This document shows, piece by piece, positions 42,820 through 53,900 of a stretch of DNA of 64,000 nucleotides. The notes beneath the pieces are model-generated. The model saw only the letters and a list, made by a program, of their open reading frames with translations, was not told where the DNA came from and did no database searches. Position 1 is the first letter of the stretch. Every line of letters starts with the position of its first letter. Made by a program: the position numbers and the translations under genes. Source of the stretch: Oscarella lobularis (Eukaryota > Porifera > Homoscleromorpha > Homosclerophorida > Oscarellidae); assembly GCF_947507565.1 (NCBI RefSeq), contig NC_089180.1:2170001-2234000 (forward strand). The letters are read 5' to 3'.

Positions 42820-44509
42820 TTGCTCAAAAGCTCTTGCAGAAGCTGCACTGCCCCCGATAGGTCTCATCCCGCATCATCTACCGATCTGCCCAGAGAAGTC
42901 GCACTCGAATACGCCTATGACAGAGATGAATTACAGCAAATGGTAGATCACAGAACACCCCTTCTCACACTAGACCAGCGCACAGCCTACGACGCAATTC
43001 TGCAACTCGCTCGAGACGAAACAGGAAGCATCGTCTTCCTCGACGCCCCAGGAGGAACAGGGAAAACGTTTCTTCTCAATTTACTCCTAGCGAAAATTCG
43101 ACTGCAAGGCGACATAGCAATTGCAGTAGCCTCATCAGGAATAGCAGCAACACTTCTATCAGGCGGAAAAACGGCGCATTCCACTTTTAAACTACTGCTA
43201 AATTTACATAACACCGATCGGCCCACTTGCAACATAAAGAGAGGTATACTGCAAGAGCCGAACTACTTCGACGTGCTAAGATTATAGTCTGGGACGAATG
43301 CACGATGTCTCACAAGCAAGCTCTAGAAGCGCTGAACAGAACACTCCAAGACCTGCAACACAATGATATTTTGGTGCTTGCAGGTGACTTCCGACAAACG
43401 CTTCCCATAATTGAACGTGGAACCCGAGCCGACGAAATCAGTGCCTGCTTGAAATCTTCCAAAGTCCTCTGGCCTTACGTTAAAACGTTTCATCTTGAAA
43501 AGAACATGCGAGTTCACAGATTTCACGACGTTCGTGCAGGTCAATACGCTGATCTCCTCCTTCGAATAGGAGACGGAAAAATTCCACCTAACCCCGCTAA
43601 CGGCCTTATCAAAATACCCTGCGGAAATCTGGTCGACACCCTAGAAAAGCTCCAAGACAGCGTCTTTCCCGATGTTTCCCAGAATTTTTTCGACGTCGAT
43701 TGGCTTTCCGAACGTGCAATTTTAGCACCTACGAATCAAAGCGTTCACTTGATCAACGAATCTCTCTTAGACCAAATACCAACCGAAGAGCAAGTCTACC
43801 TATCCATAGATACCACTACCGAAATCGACGACGCCGTTCAATATCCAACGGAATTCCTCAATTCTCTGACTCCTACGGGTATGCCACCCCACAGACTCCG
43901 ACTTAAAATCGGCACACCCATACTCCTTCTAAGAAACCTCGATCCCCCTAAACTCTGCAATGGAACCAAACTAATTGTCAGACGACTTCGCCGCTACATC
44001 ATCGAAGCCGAAATAGCCATGGGACAATATCGGGGAGAGACAATTTTTATTCCAAGAATTCCTCTCATTCCCTCCGACACCACCATACCTTTCAAGCGCC
44101 TACAATTTCCTGTCCGTTCCTCCTTTGCCATGACTATTAATAAATCCCAAGGGCAAACACTCAAAACGGTAGGCCTCTTCCTCACTACCCCCTGTTTCTC
44201 TCACGGGCAATTCTACGTTGCCTGCTCCAGAGTAAGCAGCCCCAACAATATCCACATTCTCTCCGAATCAGATGAAACAGCGAATGTTGTTTATACCGAA
44301 GTTCTACTCTAAAAAATTACACCACCCTTCACCATACCACTGTAACCAGCAACCACGTGCAATAGCACCCCCAACATTTTTGGGCCACGTCGCGTGTGTA
44401 CCTCCCCGTTGGTGTGGCCTGGGTAACGCCGAAACACACGCATATCATCCCTACTTATTTACAAACGATAACACATTTATATACCCGTCGAAGACGGGTA
44501 CACAGCTAG
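42820..44509 (+). mobile_element. Helitron C, helicase plus 3' end
   Basis: It starts at the helicase N-terminus (LPREVALEYAYDRDELQQMV) and ends at a canonical terminus: ACCCGTCGAAGACGGGT hairpin (44483-44499), ACACAG and CTAG (44506-44509), then T. No Rep domain. The terminus falls inside the 5' LTR of the gypsy element that follows. Confidence 0.92.
42880..44312 (+). pseudogene. Helitron C helicase
   Basis: Nearly complete Pif1-type helicase with one frameshift near 43240-43260. First frame: [20 protein letters not shown] (Walker A), [20 protein letters not shown]. Second frame: [104 protein letters not shown] and [17 protein letters not shown], stop at 44312. The segment between LQHND and ILVLAGDF lacks the LMGGKL found in the other copies. 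It lacks the Rep nuclease, so it is non-autonomous. Confidence 0.92.
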
Positions 44510-44533
44510 TATATCTTAAGACACGTTACATTG

Positions 44534-44562
44534 TGACAGGAGTGGGATTCGAACCCACGCCC
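44534..44562 (+). other. tRNA primer-binding site
   Basis: TGACAGGAGTGGGATTCGAA followed by CCCACGCCC is the complement of a tRNA 3' acceptor strand and T-arm (GTTCGAATCCCACTCCTGTCA-like), four bases after the LTR end. No 5' tRNA half pairs with it nearby, so it is not a tRNA gene. Confidence 0.75.
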
Positions 44563-44632
44563 ACTTTCGTGGAATACTATCCGGGAGTGCGATCTTCCCG
44601 AGGACGCCCGGATCGCGCGCACTAACAAAGTC

Positions 44633-47626
44633 TTACGGTTATATGACAAATCGACCGTCCCGCCGGCTGGAGAATGTGAGTTTCGCGTTCGATATATAAA
44701 CGGTAAACGCTGGTACCGTGGTAAATTTCTCGTCGTGCGCGATGCTCCGGTTTCGATATTGGGATCCTCTGCGTCAATACAAATGGGGTTTCTCAAAGTG
44801 CGACCGCAGTTTTTGCATGCTGTCACTGCGACGGAGCAGGTCAAGCCGGGCACACCTGTCTCTCTTTCAAAAGAGGACTTGCTTCGCAAATATCCAGCGG
44901 TATTTGAAGACAAGTTAGGCACCTTTCCGGGAGAAGAGACTCTGGAGCTAGACCCCAGTGTCCAGCCTGTTAAACTTCCGACACGTAGACCACCTATCGC
45001 GCTGAAGGAACGTTTTCGTGCTGAGTTACAACGCCTCGAGAAACAAGGTGTTATCTCTCCTGTTACACGCCCAACCGATTGGGTCTCGGCTCCTGTTATA
45101 ATTCCCAAACCGAACGGAAGCATACGTCTCTGCTTGGATCCCAAGCCGCTCAATCGAGCTCTTAAACGCTCCCACTATCACATGCCAACACTGGAGGACA
45201 TACTTCCGGAGTTGGACACCCCGAAGGTTTTCTCCGTGGCAGATGTCCGAAATGGGTTCTGGCATGTCCTTCTTGACGCCTTTTCCCGCAGCCTCACAAC
45301 CTTTGGAACTCCGTTTGGGCGTTATCAGTGGAATCGGTTGCCTTTCGGAATTGCCCCGGCGCCAGAAATTTTTCAACGTCGTCTCCTTCAATGCCTTGAA
45401 GGATTGACCAGTGTCTATGTCGTAGCGGACGATATTCTTATTGTCGGTGACGGTCCCACTGAGAGCGCCGCAACAGCGGACCATGATCGCAAGCTCGTTC
45501 AACTGCTGGAGCGCTGCGCACAATTGCACATCCAGTTGAATCTTGACAAACTGCAACTACGGGTTTCTTCTGTTGCCTACCTTGGTCACCTCCTAACCAC
45601 AGCCGGTCTCAAACCTCATCCGAAAAAGGTTGCCGCTGTTGCTGACATGCCACCACCGACCGATGTACACGGCGTCCGGCGCATTCTCGGGGTTGTGAAT
45701 TATTTATCTCGTTTTGTGCCGCACCTCGCTGATCTCTGCGATCCTCTTCGTAAGCTTACCCATCAAGACGCGTCCTGGCAATGGACGGAGGGAGAGCAAG
45801 CGGCCTTCGAGCGTATCAAAACTGCTATCTCATCAGAACCCGTCGTCTTGCGCTTCTACAAGCCAACCGAAAAGCTCACACTGCAATGTGACGCATCGGA
45901 CGTCGGCATGGGAGCTGCTTTGCTGCAAAATGGTCAGCCACTTGCGTACGCCAGTGCTGCCTTCACATCGACCCAACGTGCTTACGCTCAGATCGAGAAA
46001 GAGCTTCTGGCAATCGTCTTCGGGCTGGAACACTTCCACCAGTACACGTTTGGGCGCGTGGTGCATGTGGAGAGTGACCACAAACCTCTCGAAGCAATAT
46101 CACGCAAGCCGCTGCACAGCGCCCCGCGCCGACTCCAGCGCATGTTGCTTCGACTCCACAACTATGACACCGTCATTGAATATCGCAAGGGTGCGGATCT
46201 ACATATTGCTGACACTCTTTCGCGCGCTTACCTGGCGTCGGTGACTCACACCGAGGAGTTTGTCTCCTTCATGGATGAACTTGCTCACACGACGTCCGGA
46301 CACGATGTCAATCTCTCCAGCCCAGCTCTCTGCGACATACGACGTCACACTCAAGACGATGACTCGCTGCAGGCACTTATTCGTGTTCTTCGCTCTGGAT
46401 AGCCTGACTCCAAACGTTCTCTACCCGTCACTCTCACACCCTACTTTGCAGTCCGTGACCAGCTCGTCGAGCAGGACGGAATCATCTACAAGGGCCAATG
46501 TGTTCTCATCCCTGAAAAGATGCGCACGGCGACTCTGCAGAAGCTTCACGCTTCTCACATCGGCATTAATGGCTGCGTCCGACGTGCTACCGATGTTTTA
46601 TACTGGCCCGGTCTCACCAGCCAGTTGAAAGCCACCCTCCAGCAATGCGACATTTGTCGCTCGTACGATCTGCGACAGAGCAAGGAGTCACTTATCTCTC
46701 ACGCGGTACCAAACCGTCCTTGGGCTAAGGTGGGCGCGGATCTATTTCAGTTTCGCGGAAAGGAATACCTCGTTTTGTCCGACTACTTCAGTAACTATGT
46801 GGAGGTCGAAAAGCTACCGACAACGGACTCTGCAGCTGTCGTACGCGCACTAAAACGACAGTGGGCGCGCCACGGTATACCGGATCTTCTTGTCAGTGAC
46901 AATGGACCCCAGTTTTCGTCATCGACGTTTCGCACTTTCGCCGCAGCGTGGGGTTTTCTTCACGTCACAAGTAGTCCGGGGTATCCTCAGTCGAACGGAA
47001 AGGCCGAGAATGCCGTCCGCACCGTCAAGCGATTGTGGCGCAAAGCAGAAGAGGCAGGAGAGGACAAATGGCTCGCTCTTCTTGATTGGCTCAATACTCC
47101 GTCGGAGCACACTCGTTCAAGTCCGGCCCAACGTTTTTACTCACGCCGTACCCGCACTCTCCTTCCGACGGCGCCCGTGCTTCTTACTCCTAACGTGCCT
47201 TCCTCCGCGAATTCCGATCTGGCGGCTAGCAAGGCCAAACAAGCAAGTTATTATGATACGTCGGCCAAAGACCTACCGGCCCTGTCCGTAGGCGACTCCG
47301 TGTTTGTACAACCAGTACCCCACGACTCGTCCGCTCCGTGGAAACCCGCCAAGATTGTGACATGTCTACCACATCGCTCGTACGTCGTTGAAATGCGAAG
47401 CGGCAACAGGCTTCGGCGCAATCGCCGTCATCTTCGATTAGCCACAAACCGAAAGGCTACGCCCACTGTTTCTCCGTCATCGCGTCCGACCTCGTCGTCC
47501 ACGCGTCCTTCTTCGCTCCGCAGTGCTTCCCCGTCGTCGTCGCACCCACAACCCTCGCGCGGACGTCACACTCGCTCAGGCCGCCCAACTCGAGCTCCGG
47601 CGTATCTGCAAGAGTACGTGACGTAG
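44633..47626 (+). pseudogene. gypsy pol (protease end, RT, RNase H, integrase), one TAG
   Basis: A single frame runs from about 44633 to 47626, broken only by TAG at 46400-46402, where TGG (Trp) would read through. In order: protease C-terminus (PPAGECEFRVRYINGKRW, DAPVSILGSSAS); RT (GVISPVTRPTDWVSAPVII, VFSVADVRNGFWHVLL, RLPFGIAPAPEIFQRRLL, YVVADDILIVG with VADD in the catalytic box); RNase H (LTLQCDASDVGMGAALLQ, YAQIEKELLAIVFGLEHFHQ, VESDHKPLEAI); integrase zinc domain (LHASHIGINGCVRRA, CDICRSYD), core (WAKVGADLFQFRGKEY, LLVSDNGPQFSSS, YPQSNGKAENAVRTVKRLWR with the Glu) and a basic Ser/Pro/Arg-rich tail. The TAG may be a recent nonsense change. Confidence 0.9.
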
Positions 47627-47670
47627 GGCACTTAAGGGAAGAAAGGAAAAGGGTACTGTTCTTCTATGTC

Positions 47671-47728
47671 GTTCGTATATGTCTAAGGTAGTCGTACTGG
47701 TTCGTATATGTCTAAGGTAGTCGTACTG
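47671..47728. repeat. two exact 29-bp tandem copies
   Basis: GTTCGTATATGTCTAAGGTA plus GTCGTACTG twice in a row, between the pol stop and the polypurine tract. Confidence 0.95.
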
Positions 47729-47743
47729 AGTAAGGAAAGGGGA

Positions 47744-47831
47744 TGTGACGGGACCCGTTGGTCCGGGGTAGGTGTTAATATCTAGCGGGTGGCTCTCGAT
47801 GCTAATAGATATATCTTAACACACGTTACAG
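47744..47831 (+). repeat. gypsy 3' LTR (88 bp, short)
   Basis: It starts TGTGACGGGACCC right after the polypurine tract and ends CACGTTACA, so it has TG...CA ends with near-inverted TGTGAC/GTTACA. At 88 bp it is unusually short for a gypsy LTR, and an internal deletion cannot be excluded because the 5' copy is missing. Confidence 0.7.
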
Positions 47832-47837
47832 TCGCGG

Positions 47838-48189
47838 CGTCTCAATTGTCCTAGGACGAACACACGCGGACCTCTGCCCGGTAGACGCCCTACTCGCGTA
47901 CATGGCTCGCCGTCGCTTCGCGCCGGGTCCGTTGTTTACGTTCGGGAATGGCGGAGCGCTATCACGGGCGGCGCTCGTCGATCAATTGCGGCGAGCTCTA
48001 ACGTCAGCAGGCGTCGACGCAAATCGCTTCGCGGGCCACAGCTTCCGAATCGGAGCGGCGACGACGGCAGCTGCGCGCGGACTCGACGACTCAACGATCC
48101 AAACGCTCGGTCGATGGAAAAGCGCCGCGTTCACACGCTACATTCGTCTAGACGAGCGGCAGCTGGCGCGATACAGCCGCGCGCTGTAA
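47838..48189 (+). pseudogene. DIRS-type tyrosine recombinase C-terminus
   Basis: CPVDALLAYMARRRFAPGPL, then FAGHSFRIGAATTAA (His and Arg of the catalytic set) and IQTLGRWKSAAFTRYIR (terminal Tyr), ending at 48189. It matches the tail of the 57-61 kb element (HTLRIGAATAAA; IKALGRWKSNAYKRYIR). It is open here but only the last 115 residues are present, cut at the gypsy 3' LTR. The family integrates circular DNA by site-specific recombination. Confidence 0.85.
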
Positions 48190-48314
48190 ATAGCATCCGC
48201 GTACTCAGGAGTCCAGCGCGCGTTAGCGACGCAGACCGGTTCTTTGTTGCATGTTTTGTGAGCGTGGCGAGTTCGTTGTTGCGTTCTTCGGGCGAGTGGA
48301 GAGCGTACTAGGGT

Positions 48315-48370
48315 CAGAGATATAAAAGAGTAGGGATATGCACTTTAGCTGAAGCGAGGTGTGTTACGGA
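48315..48370. repeat. left terminal inverted repeat of the P-like element
   Basis: 56 bp pairing with 56434-56506 apart from a 19-bp insertion in the right copy. It contains TATAAAAG, which could serve as TATA box for the gene starting 4 bp beyond. Confidence 0.85.
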
Positions 48371-48373
48371 TTG

Positions 48374-49349
48374 ATGGAGACCATTAGAAGCACCTTGGAA
48401 GAGCTTCTTGTTGAAGAAGAGAAGTTTTCCGGCTTTCCTCGTGTAGCCGAGATGATACACGGAGCCAAAGGTCTCTTAGAGGCCGAGCGAACGACGGAGC
48501 TTGAATCGGCGGCAAAGGAAATTTTGTCGTTTATTGAGCAGTGTTTTCCCGACACAAAGGGACGTTCCGTAGTTGCTGTCCGCGAGGGAGCTGCGTGCAA
48601 CTTCCACAAATTGAGGATGGCAGCTATTCGAGACTTATGGAAGAATTTGCTAAGTAAAGCAAATGTCCCTCTTTCTGATCCACTTCTTACGCAAACGCTG
48701 AATCAGAAGCTCTTCGATTCCATCTGCCGTACGAAGTTGGGACGTAGCAGCAGTGCAGAGTCGTACGAAGAGGCAGTCGAATCTATGTCTGCCGAGGAGG
48801 AGAATGCTTTGCGCTATGCAGCGGGATTTATCCCGTACAAATTGTTGAAAAAATATAAAGCAGATTCGTCGGCCAAAGCCGTGCTCTATTGCAGATGCCT
48901 AAGACAGATGGCCGCAGTCGAAGAAATATGCCAAAACGATCATGACTACTCTTACCTTGACTACACGACGATGTGGCTTGATTTTGTTGATCGAGGTGGA
49001 CTTTTTAGAGTTAATGATCTCTGCTACTCTGCCTTTTTCCACCTTGAGCTAAAACACGACTCATTCTTAGAAAACGCCTCAGCACCCAACAACCGTCAGC
49101 TGACAAAAAATCCGTCGTTGCTTCTATCGTTCAAGATGAGAGAATTGAGACGTTGTGGCAGTCTATTTGTCAGAGGTAGACTCAGAAGACGAAGTTCAAG
49201 ATTTGCTGTATGAAGTAGTCAGTCTTTGGGTGACGGTTCGAGGATTTGCCATGTGTTCCGCTTGGCTTGATCATTACAAGCAGGCCAAGCGTAGAACAAC
49301 AAAGAAAAGCAAGAGCCTTCGCAAATCGATTCAAACGAACACTAATTGA
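48374..49349 (+). pseudogene. second gene of the P-like element (unknown function)
   Basis: ATG at 48374 opens a frame of about 245 codons: acidic start (METIRSTLEELLVEEEKF), HKLRMAAIRDLWKNLL, ALRYAAGFIPYKLLKKYKAD, and DYTTMWLDFVDRGGLFRVND. Shifted frames continue from about 49090 (SVVASIVQDERIETLWQSIC) and 49160 (DSEDEVQDLLYEVVSLWVTV, GFAMCSAWLDHYKQAKRRTT) to a stop at 49349. I recall similar proteins, ending 'LW.TiRGFs...sWle.yK......kskgLRK', among uncharacterised transposon-linked genes of sponges and cnidarians, but no catalytic motif is evident. Two frameshifts near the end suggest decay. Placement between inverted repeats supports a transposon gene rather than a host gene. Confidence 0.6.
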
Positions 49350-50942
49350 TATATGAAACGTCTTAATAATGTTACTCATTTATTATTCGTTCTACGAGCA
49401 CCTTTAGGCAACTGCTCAGCAGCATCTATATTTTCAAACGCTAAACGCTTTTGTCCCCCTCTGCTGTTACCTCTCATCGGCTCCTTTGCAAATGATCCCT
49501 GGCTGCGAAAGGACGCTGCTGTGTTCAGCATTTCCTTCACAGAAGAGTTTGTGCTTCGTCTTCCTGCCGTTCTTACAGATCCAAAAAAAGTTCTCCAAAG
49601 AGTCCTGACTAAACCTCTCGCTGAGAAGAAACACGCTGCCGTCAGACTGTCGTCTTAGAAAGTATCTAGCAATTTCGACGAAAGATTTCACTATACAGAA
49701 ATGGATTCAATTTTTGCTGTGGTCTGCTTTCCTAAAATCTTACCTGACATTTTCTTGACTGAGGCAAAGTGCTGATCTCTGGGAACGCGATAAGTCTGTC
49801 TGCGCACTGGCCCAATTTTCCCACTCACTAAGATACTCCAAAAAGTCGATCTCTAGCCACTGAAGAAAATTTGTGTTACCTTCTGTAAAATGTGTTTAGC
49901 TTACTCACTTCTAACCTCTCATCATCAAGTGACTTGTATCCTCTTCGTTCTGGCTTATCGGCTAAACGACTTCTGACATTGAGACAATCAAATGCCTTAT
50001 CGAAAATTTTGATAAATCTTATTGTTTCCTCGGCATTCTCAATTTTAAAAAGCTTCATGGCCTTTGCTACACTTTCACTTAAAACCTACGCACAAATTAG
50101 TTTTCCTTTTAGAAGATCTAATTTATTTTGTCCAGTTACCTGCGCAGCCAAGTCGACACGCATACGTGAAAAACCGTCCAAGTAAAAGTGCTCTCTTTTC
50201 AGTCGTTTGAGAACGAACAAACCTTCCGAAGCGCTTTTCAGCTGCTCGTGCCTCTCAAATACCTGTATCACATGTTTCCATGTGATTCTTTTTCCGTTCA
50301 TCTGGTAATACAGTTTAGATTACTTGGAAAGTTTTTGATAAAGAATACATTTATAACTTACCTTCATGTCTCGAGACTTGTTTCCCGTGAAAGAGTGACT
50401 GAGGCAGTTTCGCGTAGTTTTGATTAGGTGCGGCACGTCAGCAAAAAAGAAGACAGGGCAATTGTCACTGCTATAAGGATTTTCAGACTTGTGCGTGGAG
50501 TTTTTCATTGCTGCTGTTCGGCAGCTCCATCGCATGTCACCGACAAAACTTTGAGCCCTAGTGACTCAATTCGACGGATGGCTTCCCACACTAAGTGGTG
50601 GAGATATGACGACGTAATTTCGGTAGTAGGGAAATGTGCGTACGGAAACCGAAATTTCGTTGTTATTCCGCGAATCATAAAAACAAACATGTGTGTAGCA
50701 ATAGGAGGCCGATATGACAGCTGTTCTTTATCACACGATGCAAATTTCTGCAGCTCGCTGTTTACGTCCCCGAGATCAGTAAATCCTACTATCTTGGATA
50801 ATGACTTGTCATACACTAGATCTTCTCTGATGCGCATTTCGTCAAATGATAGCGCTACGTGTTTCTCAGTAAATGTTAACTGCTTCACTTTGGCCCGTGC
50901 CGCTAACTCAAGATCCAAGTCATCGTGAAACCCGGTGCGAGC

Positions 50943-53900
50943 AGCAGGGGGGACTTTCACTGCGCATGTGTGCGTTGCTAGGTTTTTTGCGGAACTGCGA
51001 TCGCATCTTTTCCTGTCTTTTCCTCACTTCTCTCTTACGTCTTAAGTCTAAGGGGCTATTCTAAGGCAAATTTCTTGAGAAGAGAAAGTGAGAGGCAGCC
51101 TCAATTGTCAGTTTACGCCCAGCTTTGGTCGGTTTGAGTTTATCTCTTTTTGTAACGTACCTGCAAGCTCTTTTCTTGTTTCGTCCAGTTCTCTGACGAT
51201 ACCGGATTTGCATTATTTACCTTTTTGACTAGTGTACGTACACAGAAGCGACGAATTAGAAGTATCCATTGCTCAAAGTACTTGTCCATATAGTCCATAT
51301 AACTAGCATATTTTAATTGGCGAATCTTCTAGTTATTCATGATTGTTCTTTTGGGCTTTATTGACGTACTTCGGCTTGACTCCTGCAGGAACGAATGTTT
51401 TGAGTTTTGCAACAAGTTGATTAATCAGGTCCTGAGAGGAGTAATAGTCAGTCTCTTCTTCTGCTGCTGCTTCTTCTTCTTGTACTTCTAGATCATTGTT
51501 CCTCTCATCTTCATGGAGCTCCTGGACTTCAGCAGCTTCCCCACTGTCCTCCATCAAAGTCTGGTTAAATTTTTCACACAGTTTGCGAATGGCGTTTAGG
51601 AGAAAACGATCGCAGTGGACGCAATGACCGTTTCTGGCGCACTGCAAATGAAATGAGTGGCCACAAGTCATCAGAATAGCTTCTTCTGCTCTATCAACCA
51701 CAGTGCAGTTCTTATTGTCGCAAACGTATTCATTTGATGGTGGCACATCTGTTGAGTAGCCCAACGGAAAAGAACGTTCATCGAACGGTGAGTCCAAAAC
51801 AGGAAGTTTAAATGTTGTTTTCTTTTTCGTCTTCTGTATTTCGTGAGCCTCTCCACTTCGTCGATAAATTTGCCCAAAAATGTCCACAAGAAATTCGGCG
51901 GTTTTTCCAGCCAAGTGAGTTGCATTGAACTTATGCGGCTTTTTCATTAACGGTTTTAAAAAGTTCTCAGCGAATTCTGAGTCAAATTTTCGAGCACTTA
52001 GAACCTTGGCAATTTCTTCAATCTGCTCAGCAGTTGACCAAGACGAGCTGTGCATTCGAAGCATTGAGTGGAATATTTCAACTTTTTTTTCCGTGAAAAT
52101 GTTAAGGTGATTTGAAAACAGCGCCTTCCACTCTGGTATGACCGTTTCATAATGTAGCATATCGCTAATAATCGAAACCATTGATCTATCGTAGTGATGT
52201 CGTTTCTGGACTACAAACATAAAGGAGAGACGCACCATCGATTTCCTCCACAGATCGTAATTGCTTCCTCTGATTATTGTGGAGTAGAAGAAAACGACTA
52301 GCGGAACCAGGTCTTCAAGAAGGTGTTTGAGCAGAGCGAAGTCCGCGTCTTTGCACAGCCTGAAATTCTTTAGCACATCTTTTCTCACAATAAGCCAGCC
52401 TCCCATTAGTGCTGCAAGAAGAGTAAAAATTCTTTGAAAGCTGGGCTTCTTCGGGAGCACTTTTTTCTTTCCGAACAGGTATTTAAACGTTTCTGTGAAA
52501 AGTTTATGATAAATAAATATCTATTGGAATTTGAACTTAGATACTTTCGAATATTGGATGATAAAGACTCAGAAGATTTTGTGCAGCATTCAGGTAAATA
52601 TGAAATGGTCCGAGCACTGGAATCAGTGAACGGTATGATGTTGGCTCTTTCTCTCTCTAATAAATTTTATTTACAGATGAATTTTAATTATATGCTCTAC
52701 CTTGGCAATCAATTTCTTGAAGGAGAAAAACGTTGGCCAATCTCCAAGAAGGGGTAATGCGTTTACTTCTAAGTAGTGCTTTAGGGGAGGATGATTTTTT
52801 AGGACGATCTCTAGCACTTCCTTGTAATCACGTGATGAATGCAGCTGGTGTTGAATTTCTTCCAAAAGGCAGACACTTTTCATGAGGTCCAAGTCTCGAC
52901 GATGGGAAGTGTAGCACCTAAACAAATATTTATTTCAACACGATCATAATTATTTAGTTACCGCATATTTTCCAAAGATTGGACTATATCAGAAGTGTCA
53001 ATTTTTAAGAAAGGTTCTGGTACACTCTCCATCCACGTGTAAGAAAAAAAGGTCGCCAGGTTTGATTCAAAATAATCCACAACTCTCCCCGTGTTCACCA
53101 TTCCTCTGACACTGGAGCGCGTTGGCATATAGTGTATAGGCTCCGTTGGCAAAGAAATACTAGGCACACTTGTGTGGATATCAGCTAGACAAGTGGCCAT
53201 ATGGATGGCAGTTGAAGTCTGTCCAGACGTTGGCCGCGGGATGGTATGAATTGTGTGGTAGTCGTCAATCATCAAAAGAACACACTGTTTTTGTGTTCTA
53301 GCATTTTCAATGAGCTGGTCAGCTATCATTTTGTTGTCGATGCTCAATGCTTTCTTGAATCTTCTAATAGTCTTTGGATGGCCGCAAATGCCAAGAGCTC
53401 GACCACATTCCAAGGCCAAATTGGAGCATCCCGACAGTGACAGGTGCAGTCCAACGTCGTTTGCAAGAACTGTGTTTCTCTAGATCAAACATTCGTTTAT
53501 ATAAATTTGTATACATAATACACAGAACTGCACCTGGTTGCAAAAATAGGCGTATCGATGTAATTCGGCAACAACTCGCTGCTGCCGTAAGTCTTCTCTT
53601 TTGTCACTTTGCGCGTAGTCTCCCTGCAGGGCACTGTCGACCATTTCGAACAACCCTGGAGCATGGTTTTCAGCAAAGGCTTTCATTGCGTCTACGCTGT
53701 AAAGTTTGGAAGTGCCTTCAGTACTGTTGTGCTCTGATAACGCTCTTTGAAATCGCCTAACAAGTTGAGGAAAATAGCCTAAATTATCATGGTCACGTGA
53801 AAGTAGTTAACATTATTTATTTGAGTACCGTTTTTCTCCGATCGCAGCCTTTCTGTCTCCCTCCTTAGCAGCTGATTTTCGTCTTCTAGGCTCCTCAATT

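Larger units (their letters stand above)
44510..47831 (+). mobile_element. Ty3/gypsy element with PBS, pol and 3' LTR
   Basis: The last 21 bp of the 5' LTR survive (TATATCTTAAGACACGTTACA, 44510-44530), matching the 3' LTR end at 47811-47831. Just after it (about 44534-44562) is a stretch complementary to the 3' end and T-arm of a tRNA (probably Leu): the primer-binding site. Then come a gag-less junction, the protease end, RT, RNase H and integrase, a polypurine tract (AAGGAAAGGGGA, 47732-47743) and a 3' LTR. Gag and the protease active site are deleted; the rest is well preserved. Confidence 0.88.

Noticed and set aside
44534-44610. tRNA-Leu gene on the minus strand
   Set aside because: The T-arm and 3' acceptor strand match, but no 5' acceptor strand, D-arm or anticodon arm pairs with them at the right distance. 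Its place after an LTR end explains it as a primer-binding site.
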